64,000 nt of DNA from CAVPCZ01 sp963702445. Lineage in GTDB: Bacteria > Bacteroidota > Ignavibacteria > UBA10030 > UBA6906. The first letter of the stretch is position 1. Each line of letters starts with the position of its first letter. The notes under the pieces were generated by a model. The model was not told where the DNA came from and ran no database searches. It was given only the letters and a program-made list of their open reading frames with translations. A program made the position numbers and the translations under genes. Positions 34,015-42,334 of this stretch are shown one piece after another. The DNA lies in NCBI GenBank assembly GCA_963702445.1, contig CAVPCZ010000012.1:186001-250000 (forward strand), given 5' to 3'.

Positions 34015-35514
34015 TCAGAGACCGGAATGGCATTCGACGCAGTTGGTCTCCTGCCATGCATCGCCGATATCCTCGGGGTGCTGGAACGGAAGTCCGGCCA
34101 CGGTGAGCGTCTGCGGCACGGGATCCGTCCCCTGATACAGAATCGTATGACAGCTGTTACAGTCCTTGCTGATGCGCTTCCCGTCCGCGCTCACATGTTT
34201 CCCGTCATGGCAGCGAAAACAGCCGAGGTCTGTCATATGGCCGATATGGCTCGGGTAGGCGCTCCAGCGTACATTCATGAGGGGAAAGAAGTTCTTCCGG
34301 TATTGCGCAACAAGCTCCTGTCCGGCCGCGAGAATGCGCGCTCCTTCGGTGGCGGCCACCTGCGGATACTCGCGTTCATAGTAGGCGCGCAGCAGGTGCG
34401 GTATGCTGTCCGCCGCTTCCCCGGCTGTGGTATAGGGACGTTTCAGCAGATCCATTGCTGTTTCACGGACACGCGGCAGCGAGGGGCTTATCGTTCCGCG
34501 CGTCAGGCTCCGGTCCACGATGCGGGCGGGGGGAAGATAAATGTGGGATGGGCGGTTGTGGCAATCCATGCAATCCATGCGCGACCACTCCCCACTCCGC
34601 AGGCCGGCGGTGTCCGCCGGCATTTCTTCGGCGGCATACTCGGTGACCGTACCCGTGCGTTGATCTCTGACGCGAACCAGGGGGATCGACTGACGGAGGG
34701 AATCCACGGCAACGTACGTCACTTCATTGGCGGGGTTCACGTGCCAGTGGATGCCGTTGGCGGGTCCCCGTTCTTCATTCCCGCCGCCGATTTTCATCAG
34801 CAGCGCGAGAGTCCACCGGGTGTTCGCTTCATCGGACTTGAAATAGGTGTTGACGTATTTCTTTTCCCCGGCGAAATGGGACGGCCAGTGGCACTGCTCA
34901 CAGGTTTCCCGGGCGGGGCGCAGGTTCTTGATGGGGGTAGGGATCGGCCGGGGGTACACGTTGGCAAGCACGGCGTACACCTGGTACGCCCCGGAAAGTT
35001 TGGACTTGACATACCATCCGGCACCCGAGCCGACGTGGCAGTCAACACACTTGACCCGTGCGTGCGGCGAGTTCAGGTAGGCCGTATACTCCGGTTCCAT
35101 AACATCATGACAGGTTGCGCCGCAGAAGGGCACCGATTCCGTCCACTCAAACGTCCGGTAACTCCCGTACGCCGTGAAGAGCAGGACAACGGCCGTCACC
35201 CCGGCGAAGAGCGCAAGTGCGGACCGGTGATGCGGCACGCCGAGGTCGATCGTGAGGACCTTTTTACTCGCCGGCCGGCCGGCACGCAGACGCCGCCGCT
35301 CCCGTACCGCTCCCACAGGGATCATCAGCAGCCCCAGCAGCAACGGCACCGGCAGGGCGATATACGAGATGATCCCGATGTACGCCGGCGCGTTTTCCTG
35401 CACCATCTCCACCATGGTGAGAAACAGAATCGTCAGAAGGCACGCGCTCGCCAGGGCTGCCCCCACAATACTTATGGGGTTGTAGAAAATCTCCGGGAGC
35501 TTTCTTTTTTTCAT
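34015..35514 (-). CDS. NapC/NirT-family inner-membrane heptahaem cytochrome (ImcH-like)
   Basis: This 499-residue protein has three N-terminal membrane segments (about residues 11-35, 43-68 and 96-118) followed by a periplasmic domain. The domain carries seven haem motifs: one CX3CH (FCGATCH, as in NapC-type first haems) and six CXXCH (CVDCH, CEQCH, CMDCH, CFRCH, CNSCH, CVECH). The HARVKCVDCHVGSGAGWYVKSK segment is typical of NapC/NirT quinol dehydrogenases. The combination of three segments and seven haems matches ImcH of Geobacter, an inner-membrane gate for high-potential extracellular acceptors. It should take electrons from quinol to periplasmic cytochromes. It is preceded by an 87-base gap containing a strong hairpin. 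Confidence 0.88.
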   Translation of the reverse strand: MKKRKLPEIFYNPISIVGAALASACLLTILFLTMVEMVQENAPAYIGIISYIALPVPLLLGLLMIPVGAVRERRRLRAGRPASKKVLTIDLGVPHHRSALALFAGVTAVVLLFTAYGSYRTFEWTESVPFCGATCHDVMEPEYTAYLNSPHARVKCVDCHVGSGAGWYVKSKLSGAYQVYAVLANVYPRPIPTPIKNLRPARETCEQCHWPSHFAGEKKYVNTYFKSDEANTRWTLALLMKIGGGNEERGPANGIHWHVNPANEVTYVAVDSLRQSIPLVRVRDQRTGTVTEYAAEEMPADTAGLRSGEWSRMDCMDCHNRPSHIYLPPARIVDRSLTRGTISPSLPRVRETAMDLLKRPYTTAGEAADSIPHLLRAYYEREYPQVAATEGARILAAGQELVAQYRKNFFPLMNVRWSAYPSHIGHMTDLGCFRCHDGKHVSADGKRISKDCNSCHTILYQGTDPVPQTLTVAGLPFQHPEDIGDAWQETNCVECHSGL

Positions 35515-35552
35515 CGTATGGAAAGGTGGATGCGGGGCATCGGGCAGGAGAC

Positions 35553-35578
35553 GGGACCGGCCGGTTCGGCGCGGTCCC
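35553..35578. repeat. hairpin between the tetrahaem and ImcH-like genes
   Basis: Bases 35553-35563 pair with 35567-35578 (11 G-C-rich pairs, one bulged base, three-base loop). It lies inside the operon, in the largest gap between its cytochrome genes. No T-tract follows on the minus strand. It could attenuate transcription or stabilise the upstream mRNA. Confidence 0.5.
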
Positions 35579-35601
35579 GCGTACCCGTCGTCTGTTTCGG
35601 T

Positions 35602-36142
35602 TTACTTCTTGGGAAGCTTGTGCGCGATTTTCGCCCACCACTCATCGTACTTGAAACCCTTTGAACGTCGGGCTTCCGGCGTTGTGGCAGGTTTCGCACG
35701 TCTTCTTTGCCGCATCACCTGTCACGAGACCGGCCTCGACGGCCTTCGCCTTGTTTTCGGCCTTCGTATGCAGCGTCTTGAAGCCGGATGCCGCACCGTG
35801 GCACGCTTCGCAGGTGACACCTTCCTTCATGTCGAAGGTCTTCTCTACATTGGCGGCGGTTCCACCACCGGCCACATGGCATTTCAGGCACTCGGGGCTT
35901 TCGGCCGGCGGTTTGGCAAGACCCTTTTCCTTGCCGATCTTCTTGGCCGCTTCGCCCTCCAGGGTCTTGTACGCCCCGGCGTGCGCGGTTTTGGCCCAGA
36001 TCGTGAACGCCTCTCCCTTGTCCTTCGCCTTGTGACACATGGCGCAGGTTTTGGTGCCCACGAATTTGTTCTCCGCCACCGCTGTGCCACCGCACAACAT
36101 CAGCGCAACGGCGAACAGAAGGACCACACAGGCTGTTTTCAT
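35602..36142 (-). CDS. periplasmic tetrahaem cytochrome c (c554-like), with apparent frameshift near the 3' end
   Basis: The main frame gives a 166-residue protein with a signal peptide (MKTACVVLLFAVALMLCGGT) and four CXXCH motifs (CAMCH, CLKCH, CEACH, CETCH), ending abruptly at a stop at 35642 after SPTFKGFQVR. Removing one base of the AAA at 35654-35656 (TTT on the coding strand) continues as FKYDEWWAKIAHKLPKK to a stop at 35602. That is the usual tail of this cytochrome family. So the true gene probably ends at 35602 and carries a one-base insertion, real or from sequencing. It could shuttle electrons between inner-membrane gates and the porin complex. GGAGGAAG precedes the ATG. Confidence 0.85.
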
Positions 36143-36206
36143 TTACGGCTTCCTCCCAGAAATGATGGATGATCAGAAATGTACACGAAAACAATACAAG
36201 ATGCCA

Positions 36207-37061
36207 CTACTGGTATGCAAACACCATTGCATAGATGATCCATACGACGATGCTGAAGCCGGTACCCAGGGCCGTCCATGCGAACACCCGGATTGCCCTG
36301 ATGACGATCGCCGGATAGGGTTCCGCCAGGCGCGACTCCAGTTCGCCGGATGCCGCCACCGATGCGTATTCGGCGGGTTTGTCCATCTTCAACTCCTCCA
36401 CCGGCATCCGTCCGGTGAAGATGACCATATCCATCGGAAATTTTTCCGGGCGCAGGTGGGTGTTGAAAAAGTGGATGGTGAAGATGAACCCGGTGGCCAG
36501 CAATGCCTCGTCACTGTGTATGATCGTCGCCACGTTGATCATCCAGCCCGGGAACAGCTGCGTGAAGAATTCAGGGAACCAGAGAGTGAAGCCGGTCGAC
36601 CCGATCACCACCATCCCCCAGAAGACCGCGAAATAGTCGAACTTCTCCCAGTAGGTCCACCGGCCGAATTCCGGGCGGGGCCCCATACCCAGAAACCATT
36701 TCACGGATGCAACGAACTGGTGCAGATCGGTTTTCGTCGGCAGCATGGTGTCGGGACCGAACAGGAGACCCTTCCAGCCGCCGATTCCCCGCCGCTTCCG
36801 CCGGAACAGGTCCACGATGTGGACCAGGAACACGCCCACCATGATGGTGGCCGCAAACCGGTGGAAATAACCGGCGGTCTCATACCCGCCGAAGAGGTGG
36901 GAGAGAAACGACGCCCAGCCGGTATAGGAAAACTTCAGAGTCATTCCCGTCAGTGCCAGGCTCAAAAAACTGACGATCATCAGGATATGCAGGATCCGGT
37001 TGAGCCGTGTAAACCGGACGTACTGGCGTTCGTTGCTGTTATCCACTGTGCTGTGCTCCAT
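36207..37061 (-). CDS. membrane cytochrome b (FdnI/HydC-like), CbcB-like
   Basis: This protein of about 284 residues has five membrane segments. The first four contain the expected axial histidines: FTRLNRILHILMIVSFLSLA, YFHRFAATIMVGVFLVHIVD, FDYFAVFWGMVVIGSTGFTL and IIHSDEALLATGFIFTIHFF. It resembles di-haem b subunits of formate dehydrogenase, hydrogenase and thiosulfate reductase. Its start at 37061 overlaps the end of the 19-haem cytochrome gene by 23 bases. The two probably form a quinol-oxidising pair like CbcBA of Geobacter. The 66-base longer frame lacks support. Confidence 0.9.
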   Translation of the reverse strand: MEHSTVDNSNERQYVRFTRLNRILHILMIVSFLSLALTGMTLKFSYTGWASFLSHLFGGYETAGYFHRFAATIMVGVFLVHIVDLFRRKRRGIGGWKGLLFGPDTMLPTKTDLHQFVASVKWFLGMGPRPEFGRWTYWEKFDYFAVFWGMVVIGSTGFTLWFPEFFTQLFPGWMINVATIIHSDEALLATGFIFTIHFFNTHLRPEKFPMDMVIFTGRMPVEELKMDKPAEYASVAASGELESRLAEPYPAIVIRAIRVFAWTALGTGFSIVVWIIYAMVFAYQ

Positions 37062-39051
37062 CTTCCTGGGTTGTTCCTTCCGCCGGGCCCGGAGGCGGTG
37101 GTGTCTGCTCCGCACGTCTGCGTTCACGCTGCCAGCGCAGGGCCCTGGGCAGCCAGAGCAACGTGTGAATGCCGCTCACCACAAATGTGACGACCAGCAA
37201 ACCGGTCATTCCCCAGAAGGTCCAGAAGAGCCAGGGATATTTTGCCGGATCATGATGCGTCGCATGGGTAAGGTAGCCCGCAAAGCGCCGGTTTGCCCCC
37301 GGATGGCACTGCTGGCATGTAGCGACAACATTCTCGCGGCTGAGATGTGACCGCGGGTCGGCGATGGGCAGGATGTCATGTGCGCCGTGACAGCTGTAGC
37401 ATTGTGCCGTTTTGGTGTAGCCGAGTTGCGACACTTTTCCGTGATACGTGTCGAAGTACGTCTTCGCAATCGCCTCGTGGCATCGGCCGCACTGGTTCAT
37501 AATCGTGAGCTTGAACCCCTCCTCGTCGGCGCGGCGGATCGTATGGGCGCTGTGGCAGTCGTCGCACACCGGCAGCTGCTTCGTGGTCTTCCCGATCTGG
37601 GAAACGTGCACGCTGCGGGCAAATTGTTCCTCCACCCCGTGATGGCACCGTCCGCACGTGGAGGGGACATTGCGCGGATTGATGCTGGAGAGTGTATCGG
37701 CGCGCGGAAGAACCCTGTGCGCCGTGTGGCAACTCGTGCATGTCGCCGTCACCGTTAATCCACCGCGGGACAGCCCCTTGCCGTGGGTGCTTTCACGGTA
37801 ATGCTCGACAATCTGATGTTGATCGCCTGTGTACCGCACGGCCGCTTTCTGGCCTTCACGATGGCAACGCGCACAGAGGGCCGGAATATTGGTGGGAAAC
37901 GTGGAGGAAGCGGGCTGGGTCTTGCCGAGAATGCCGTGCGTGCCGTGGCATTCCTTGCATGTCGGCGCATTGGGATCGTTCCGCACGAAGAGCTGTCCGT
38001 GCGTGCTCTGGAGGTATTCCCGGCCGACTTCCGCATGACAGGATGCGCAATCGACACGCTGGGTGATGGTCTGGCAGGGCCGCTCCTTCGCCGCATTCAC
38101 ACCGGCATGGCACTGGCTGCAGGAGATCTTTGCGTGCCGTGAGCCCGCCAGATGTCCGGGTGTCACGGCCATGGACCGGCCGTCCCTGGCCGAAACAAGA
38201 TCCGCCCTGGCGTGGCACCGCAGGCAATCCCGGTCGGCCATTCCCTGGTCGTAGAATACCTTTCGTACCTTGTGCGGCTGGTGACAATCCACGCATGCCG
38301 GCAGCATATGGGCCTCTTTTTCCCACAGCTCCCCCTTGATCACCTTTCTATGCACACTCTCGATCTGTGCGTGACATTTTGTGCATGTTGCCGCGATGTT
38401 CCTGCGGGCGATGGATGACGCCGGATCCGTGTGCGGAAGAATGGAGTGGGCGGTGTGGCAGGATGCGCAGGTTGCCGACACGATGAGACCTTTTTTCAGC
38501 AGGCCTTCGCCGTGGATGCTCTCGGAGAAATTCTCCAGGATATGATCCTGATGGATCGTCCGCTGCCGGGCGACGGGTGCGCCTTCCTGGTGGCATTTGC
38601 CGCAGAGGAACGGCACCTGCAGGGGCGACACCGGAGAACGCGCATCGGTGACTTTTGCGATGGCGTGGTTTCCGTGGCAATCGGCGCAACGGGGCGCGAG
38701 CGGATCCCCCCGCCCGGCGGCCTTCCCGTGCAGCGAACGGGTGTGCAGTGCGGACTCCGTGCCATGACAATCGGCGCACACCGCAGGTGCAAGGTCTTCT
38801 TCGTGCGGCAATTCCTTCCCCGCAAGATCGGCGTGACAAGCGACGCAGGGAACATCCGCATGGACCGACCCGGCGAATTTCTTCTGGTCCACGAACATCG
38901 GCACCGTTTTTCCGCGCTTCGTCCCCGTCAGCGCCCTGTCCTCGTGGCAGGCGAGGCAATCGGTGGACTCCTGGGCCCTCGCCCTCCCCGCACAGATCAG
39001 TGCGGCAGCGGCGAGAATCAGGATCCTTGAAAACGCACGGCGGGCGGTCAT
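37039..39051 (-). CDS. 19-haem c-type cytochrome with C-terminal membrane anchor, CbcA-like
   Basis: This protein of about 670 residues has a signal peptide (AFSRILILAAAALICAGRARA) and 19 CXXCH motifs spread evenly, then one membrane segment (FWGMTGLLVVTFVVSGIHTL) and a Pro-rich tail. Two internal halves share a recurrent pattern: SIHGEGLLKKGLIVSATCASCHTAH in the first half mirrors STHGKGLSRGGLTVTATCTSCHTAH in the second, so the gene grew by duplication. The gene follows the CbcL-like gene by four bases and overlaps the cytochrome b gene. It would accept electrons from that b subunit at the periplasmic face. Confidence 0.9.
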   Translation of the reverse strand: MTARRAFSRILILAAAALICAGRARAQESTDCLACHEDRALTGTKRGKTVPMFVDQKKFAGSVHADVPCVACHADLAGKELPHEEDLAPAVCADCHGTESALHTRSLHGKAAGRGDPLAPRCADCHGNHAIAKVTDARSPVSPLQVPFLCGKCHQEGAPVARQRTIHQDHILENFSESIHGEGLLKKGLIVSATCASCHTAHSILPHTDPASSIARRNIAATCTKCHAQIESVHRKVIKGELWEKEAHMLPACVDCHQPHKVRKVFYDQGMADRDCLRCHARADLVSARDGRSMAVTPGHLAGSRHAKISCSQCHAGVNAAKERPCQTITQRVDCASCHAEVGREYLQSTHGQLFVRNDPNAPTCKECHGTHGILGKTQPASSTFPTNIPALCARCHREGQKAAVRYTGDQHQIVEHYRESTHGKGLSRGGLTVTATCTSCHTAHRVLPRADTLSSINPRNVPSTCGRCHHGVEEQFARSVHVSQIGKTTKQLPVCDDCHSAHTIRRADEEGFKLTIMNQCGRCHEAIAKTYFDTYHGKVSQLGYTKTAQCYSCHGAHDILPIADPRSHLSRENVVATCQQCHPGANRRFAGYLTHATHHDPAKYPWLFWTFWGMTGLLVVTFVVSGIHTLLWLPRALRWQRERRRAEQTPPPPGPAEGTTQEDGAQHSG

Positions 39052-39055
39052 GTGC

Positions 39056-41191
39056 TTACACCTTCTCCTCTTTGGGTTCTTCAGAATGCTGCCGGCGTCT
39101 GTACGTCTCCAGCTCAAGAGGATGTTCCTCCTCCATCTCTTCTTCCGTCAGCGTACCCTTCCAGAACGCCAGGTTGATCGGGTAGGTATCGGGGTTGAAG
39201 ATCACAAAATAGAAATGCCAGACGATGATGGCGAGTGTGGCGAGCCAGGCTTCATAATAGTGCACCGTACGTGCAACATCCCACCAGAGTTTCGTGAGAA
39301 GGCCCAGGAAGATGTTGTCGAACCAGAGAATGACCCCCGTCAGACCCATAACACCCGTTCCCCAGACCAGCGCCCAGTACTCGCTCTTTTCTATGTAGCT
39401 GAAACGGCCGAATTTGGGTTTGTCCGGTGAGATGCCGAAGTTGTACTTCAGGACATTCAGCGCGTCAAACAGATCCTGCCGCCGGGGCAGAAGGTCCCGG
39501 AGCAGTTCTTTGCCGCGGGGGACAAAGAAGAGATACCAGAGGTGGTAGAGACTCGCGGCAACCATGGCCACGGCGGCGATACGGTGCAGGATGCCCCGCA
39601 GTTCAAACATCCACGGACTGACACTGCGTATCGGCGCCACCCACCAGGCATCCGGATACCGGAGGGCGAACCCCGTCAGGACGAGCGTGATAAAACTGAC
39701 GAGCAGTGTACCGTGCTGGATCCGTTCGCCGAGGGTCATGCGGAGATAGAGCCGGTGTGCGGTGTGTTTGCGGGGCAGTTCCCCCCGGCGGTACTGGAGC
39801 TGCCGCCGGGACTTCTTGACAAAGTCCAGCAGATTATGGACAAACATGCCGCCGATCAGCACCACAATCAATACGATATATCCGTTTGAAACGAAATATA
39901 GCACGCCGTCATGTCCGGATGTGGCGATGACGTGCACCGAACCACGCGTGAAATTCGTGTTCGCGCCGGGATGGCAGGTCCCGCACGTCCTGGTCAGGTT
40001 GTCGGGGTGAATGCGCGAAGAGGGATCCGTTGACGGTTTGATATCATGCACGCCATGGCAGCTTGCACAGTTGGCGACCTCCACCGATCCTGCACGCTGG
40101 GCAAGACCGTGGAAGCTGTCCTCAAAACTCTGGAAGCGGTCACCCGCCAACCCGTACTTTTGCGTCAGCTTAACGGAGCCATGACAGGGAGAGCACACCT
40201 GCGAGGAGACGTTTGCCGCCGCGACCGGTGAACGGGCGTCTTGCGGCGAAAGAATATTGTGTTCACCGTGACAGTCCGTGCAGGTGGGCGATGCCGTTAC
40301 GCCTCCGGCGAGCGCCTGGCCATGAATGCTTCCGGCGTATTGTGCGCGCGTTTCGCCGTGGCATTTCCCACAGGTACCGGCGATGTTCCTCTTGGCGACG
40401 GAGGAGGTCGGGTTCGACCCCTTCTTCATGGTGTGGCTGCCGTGACAATCCGTGCAGGCGGCCGCGGAATCGTTGCCCGCCTTGACGGCCTGCCCGTGCA
40501 CGCTCTTTTCGTAGCTGGAGACGAAGCCCGCGGAAGGACCGACCCGTTCGCGCACTTCGGGTTTGTCCAGGTGGCAGCTCAGGCACATTCTGGCCTGGTG
40601 TCCGTGGGCCGTGGTGGAACTGCTGTCCCGGGCGGACTGTACTGCATGCTCGCCGTGACAGTCGATGCAGCTGGGCGCACCTTTGACCCCCCGGACGAGC
40701 GCAAGACCGTGGTCAGACTGAAGGAACCGGACGTTGATATCTCCGTGGCATTTTGCACAAATGCCCTCGGCAAACGCAGCCCGGTGCACCGGCTCCTGGT
40801 CCGTCACCCTTTTGACGGAATGCGCCGTGTGACAATCCGCGCACGAGGCGGCGGGACGGTTTCCTTTGACGCTCCGCCCGTGCACGCTCTTTGCAAAATC
40901 GCTGAACTGATCACCCTCGTGACAGTTCAGGCATTTCACCGGAGTGATCTTCGCCTTATGAGGAAGTTCGGAAGGTTTGAACCCTTCATGACATCCCACG
41001 CAGCCCAGCGCACTGTGGGCTGAGGAGGCGAACCCTTTGCCTTCGACAAACAGGGAGATCGTCCTCCCCTTCTTCGTCATCGACAAGGAGGCGTCGCTGT
41101 GGCACATGAGGCAATCTTCATCAGATTGCGCCGGCACAAAGGGGGGAAACAGCAATCCCCCCAGTATCAGGGTCATGACGTGTTTCAGCAC
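39056..41191 (-). CDS. fusion of a 13-haem c-type domain and a b-type cytochrome domain (CbcL-like quinol oxidase)
   Basis: Translation from the GTG at 41191 (GGAGAG six bases upstream) gives a signal peptide (MLKHVMTLILGGLLFPPFVP) and about 711 residues. Residues about 25-440 hold 13 CXXCH motifs. The C-terminal part has five membrane segments, including ERIQHGTLLVSFITLVLTGF, LHRIAAVAMVAASLYHLWYL and YWALVWGTGVMGLTGVILWF, with histidines as for a di-haem b domain. The same c-b fusion order is known from CbcL, which lets Geobacter respire low-potential extracellular acceptors. A longer ATG frame to 41344 would run through the promoter region and is rejected. It is the first gene of the operon. 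Confidence 0.9.
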   Translation of the reverse strand: MLKHVMTLILGGLLFPPFVPAQSDEDCLMCHSDASLSMTKKGRTISLFVEGKGFASSAHSALGCVGCHEGFKPSELPHKAKITPVKCLNCHEGDQFSDFAKSVHGRSVKGNRPAASCADCHTAHSVKRVTDQEPVHRAAFAEGICAKCHGDINVRFLQSDHGLALVRGVKGAPSCIDCHGEHAVQSARDSSSTTAHGHQARMCLSCHLDKPEVRERVGPSAGFVSSYEKSVHGQAVKAGNDSAAACTDCHGSHTMKKGSNPTSSVAKRNIAGTCGKCHGETRAQYAGSIHGQALAGGVTASPTCTDCHGEHNILSPQDARSPVAAANVSSQVCSPCHGSVKLTQKYGLAGDRFQSFEDSFHGLAQRAGSVEVANCASCHGVHDIKPSTDPSSRIHPDNLTRTCGTCHPGANTNFTRGSVHVIATSGHDGVLYFVSNGYIVLIVVLIGGMFVHNLLDFVKKSRRQLQYRRGELPRKHTAHRLYLRMTLGERIQHGTLLVSFITLVLTGFALRYPDAWWVAPIRSVSPWMFELRGILHRIAAVAMVAASLYHLWYLFFVPRGKELLRDLLPRRQDLFDALNVLKYNFGISPDKPKFGRFSYIEKSEYWALVWGTGVMGLTGVILWFDNIFLGLLTKLWWDVARTVHYYEAWLATLAIIVWHFYFVIFNPDTYPINLAFWKGTLTEEEMEEEHPLELETYRRRQHSEEPKEEKV

Positions 41192-41317
41192 GCTTCTCTC
41201 CGGAATCAGACTACCAATGGATATAAGGGGGTCAATCAACATGCCAAGGTTCGATCGTTGAAATTGTTGAAATTTGCCACATCTTCGATCGACACTCACT
41301 GTCTTTTTTCCCAAAAA

Positions 41318-41334
41318 TGCGATATTGGTGCCGG
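41318..41334 (-). promoter_or_regulatory. candidate sigma-54 (-24/-12) promoter of the cytochrome operon
   Basis: The minus strand reads CCGGCACCAATATCGCA. GG at -24, CAC after it, GC at -12 and the 12-base GG-to-GC spacing all match the sigma-54 consensus. The first T of the -12 TTGC is kept and the second is C. Transcription would start near 41306, about 115 bases before the GTG of the first cytochrome gene. A sigma-54 activator gene lies about 1.1 kb upstream. Confidence 0.65.
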
Positions 41335-41371
41335 AGATTTGCACACCTGGGAAAAGGGTGTCGGGGTGGGA

Positions 41372-41806
41372 TTAGGAAAGGCCTGCGAGGAGATCTTCCA
41401 CCCTTTTCGAGATTTGTGCGATCTCAAAGGGCTTATAAAAGACGGAATCTACATGCTCACGGATGGCCCGGTCGAGATTCACCTCCCTGGAATTATAGAC
41501 ATACAGGAGGATAATCGGCAGTGTGTGGTTGGCCCCCCGCAACCCATCCAGCCGCTCGATGAGCTTCTCCGAGGGAACCGCATCCACCATGACAAGGTTT
41601 GCGGAATAGTCCGCCGCAAGGCGGTCGAGCATTCCCAGATTCGTTGTCGTGATGACATTATACCTGTCCTGAAACAGCATGGAGAGACTGAAGCAGAAGT
41701 TCAGGTCAGGGCTGTACAGCAGGATCGTCTTCTTGTTTTCACCGACATCCGTATCGGGTGCCCGTGCGTCCTTCCGGTGTTCGGCTTCGCCGTGGTGTGT
41801 TTTCAC
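41372..41806 (-). CDS. receiver-like (REC) single-domain protein
   Basis: This protein of about 144 residues is read from the GTG at 41806, which has GAGG seven bases upstream and follows the universal stress protein gene by 19 bases. After about 25 polar residues it has a receiver fold: KTILLYSPDLNFCFSLSML, the phosphoacceptor position in NLVMVDAVPS, LPIILLYV and the conserved Lys in SVFYKPFE. The usual acidic pair after strand 1 is reduced to one Asp, so phosphorylation may be weak or absent. It probably works with the stress protein or the adjacent two-component system (inference). An ATG at 41854 would overlap the preceding gene. Confidence 0.72.
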   Translation of the reverse strand: MKTHHGEAEHRKDARAPDTDVGENKKTILLYSPDLNFCFSLSMLFQDRYNVITTTNLGMLDRLAADYSANLVMVDAVPSEKLIERLDGLRGANHTLPIILLYVYNSREVNLDRAIREHVDSVFYKPFEIAQISKRVEDLLAGLS

Positions 41807-41825
41807 CGTATATCCTCGGTTCGTG

Positions 41826-42302
41826 TCACCGCAGATGGAGTTCCTTTTCGACATCCTCTTTTTGAAGGATGTTTTCGCGGAACGGGTGCGGCTTGACGGT
41901 CAACACGGGGATTCCGGAAGATCGGACGATCCGTTCGGCGACGCTGCCCAGAAGCATGTGGCGCAACCCCGTCCGGCCATGCGTGGCAATCACAATCAGA
42001 TCGATTCCCTCCTGCTCGGCGAACCGGCGGATCTCCTCCGCGGCTTCCCCTTTTTTCACGACCAGTGCAATACGTGTTTCCGCCGGCACATGGGCATGCG
42101 CGAATTCTTCGAGACTTCTTCTTGCCTCTTCCTCATTCCTCGGATGACCCTCTCTTCCGAGGAACCCTTCCCGGCCATCGACCACATGAAGCAGGAACAG
42201 GCGGGATGTATACAGGGTGCCGAAGGACGTGGCGTACTCCACGGCTGCCAGCGAGAAGTCAGAAAGGTCGGTGGTGACGAGTATTTTCTTCAGGAAGACC
42301 AT
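41826..42302 (-). CDS. universal stress protein (UspA family)
   Basis: This 158-residue Usp domain begins FLKKILVTTDLSDFSLAAVE and ends with the nucleotide-binding loop ATHGRTGLRHMLLGSVAERI and the strand IPVLTVKPHPF. The first Gly of the classical G2XG9XGS motif is Ala, but the rest is kept, so ATP binding is plausible. It is transcribed with the receiver-like gene. Its promoter region has a sigma-54-like element (42335-42351). A palindrome (42310-42332) contains the GGGAG ribosome site, so initiation might be controlled. A stress or energy-limitation role is inferred from the family. Confidence 0.9.
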   Translation of the reverse strand: MVFLKKILVTTDLSDFSLAAVEYATSFGTLYTSRLFLLHVVDGREGFLGREGHPRNEEEARRSLEEFAHAHVPAETRIALVVKKGEAAEEIRRFAEQEGIDLIVIATHGRTGLRHMLLGSVAERIVRSSGIPVLTVKPHPFRENILQKEDVEKELHLR

Positions 42303-42334
42303 CGTTATGACTCCCGTTGTCCTTACGGGAGTTT

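Noticed and set aside
39056..41344. 762-residue start for the CbcL-like protein
   Set aside because: The extension has no signal peptide character and crosses the sigma-54-like promoter; the GTG at 41191 has a ribosome site and a signal peptide.
41342..41361. ACACC-N9-GGTGT as an activator enhancer for the cytochrome promoter
   Set aside because: It is too short and too close to the -24 element for a typical upstream activator site; it could equally be a weak hairpin after the receiver gene.
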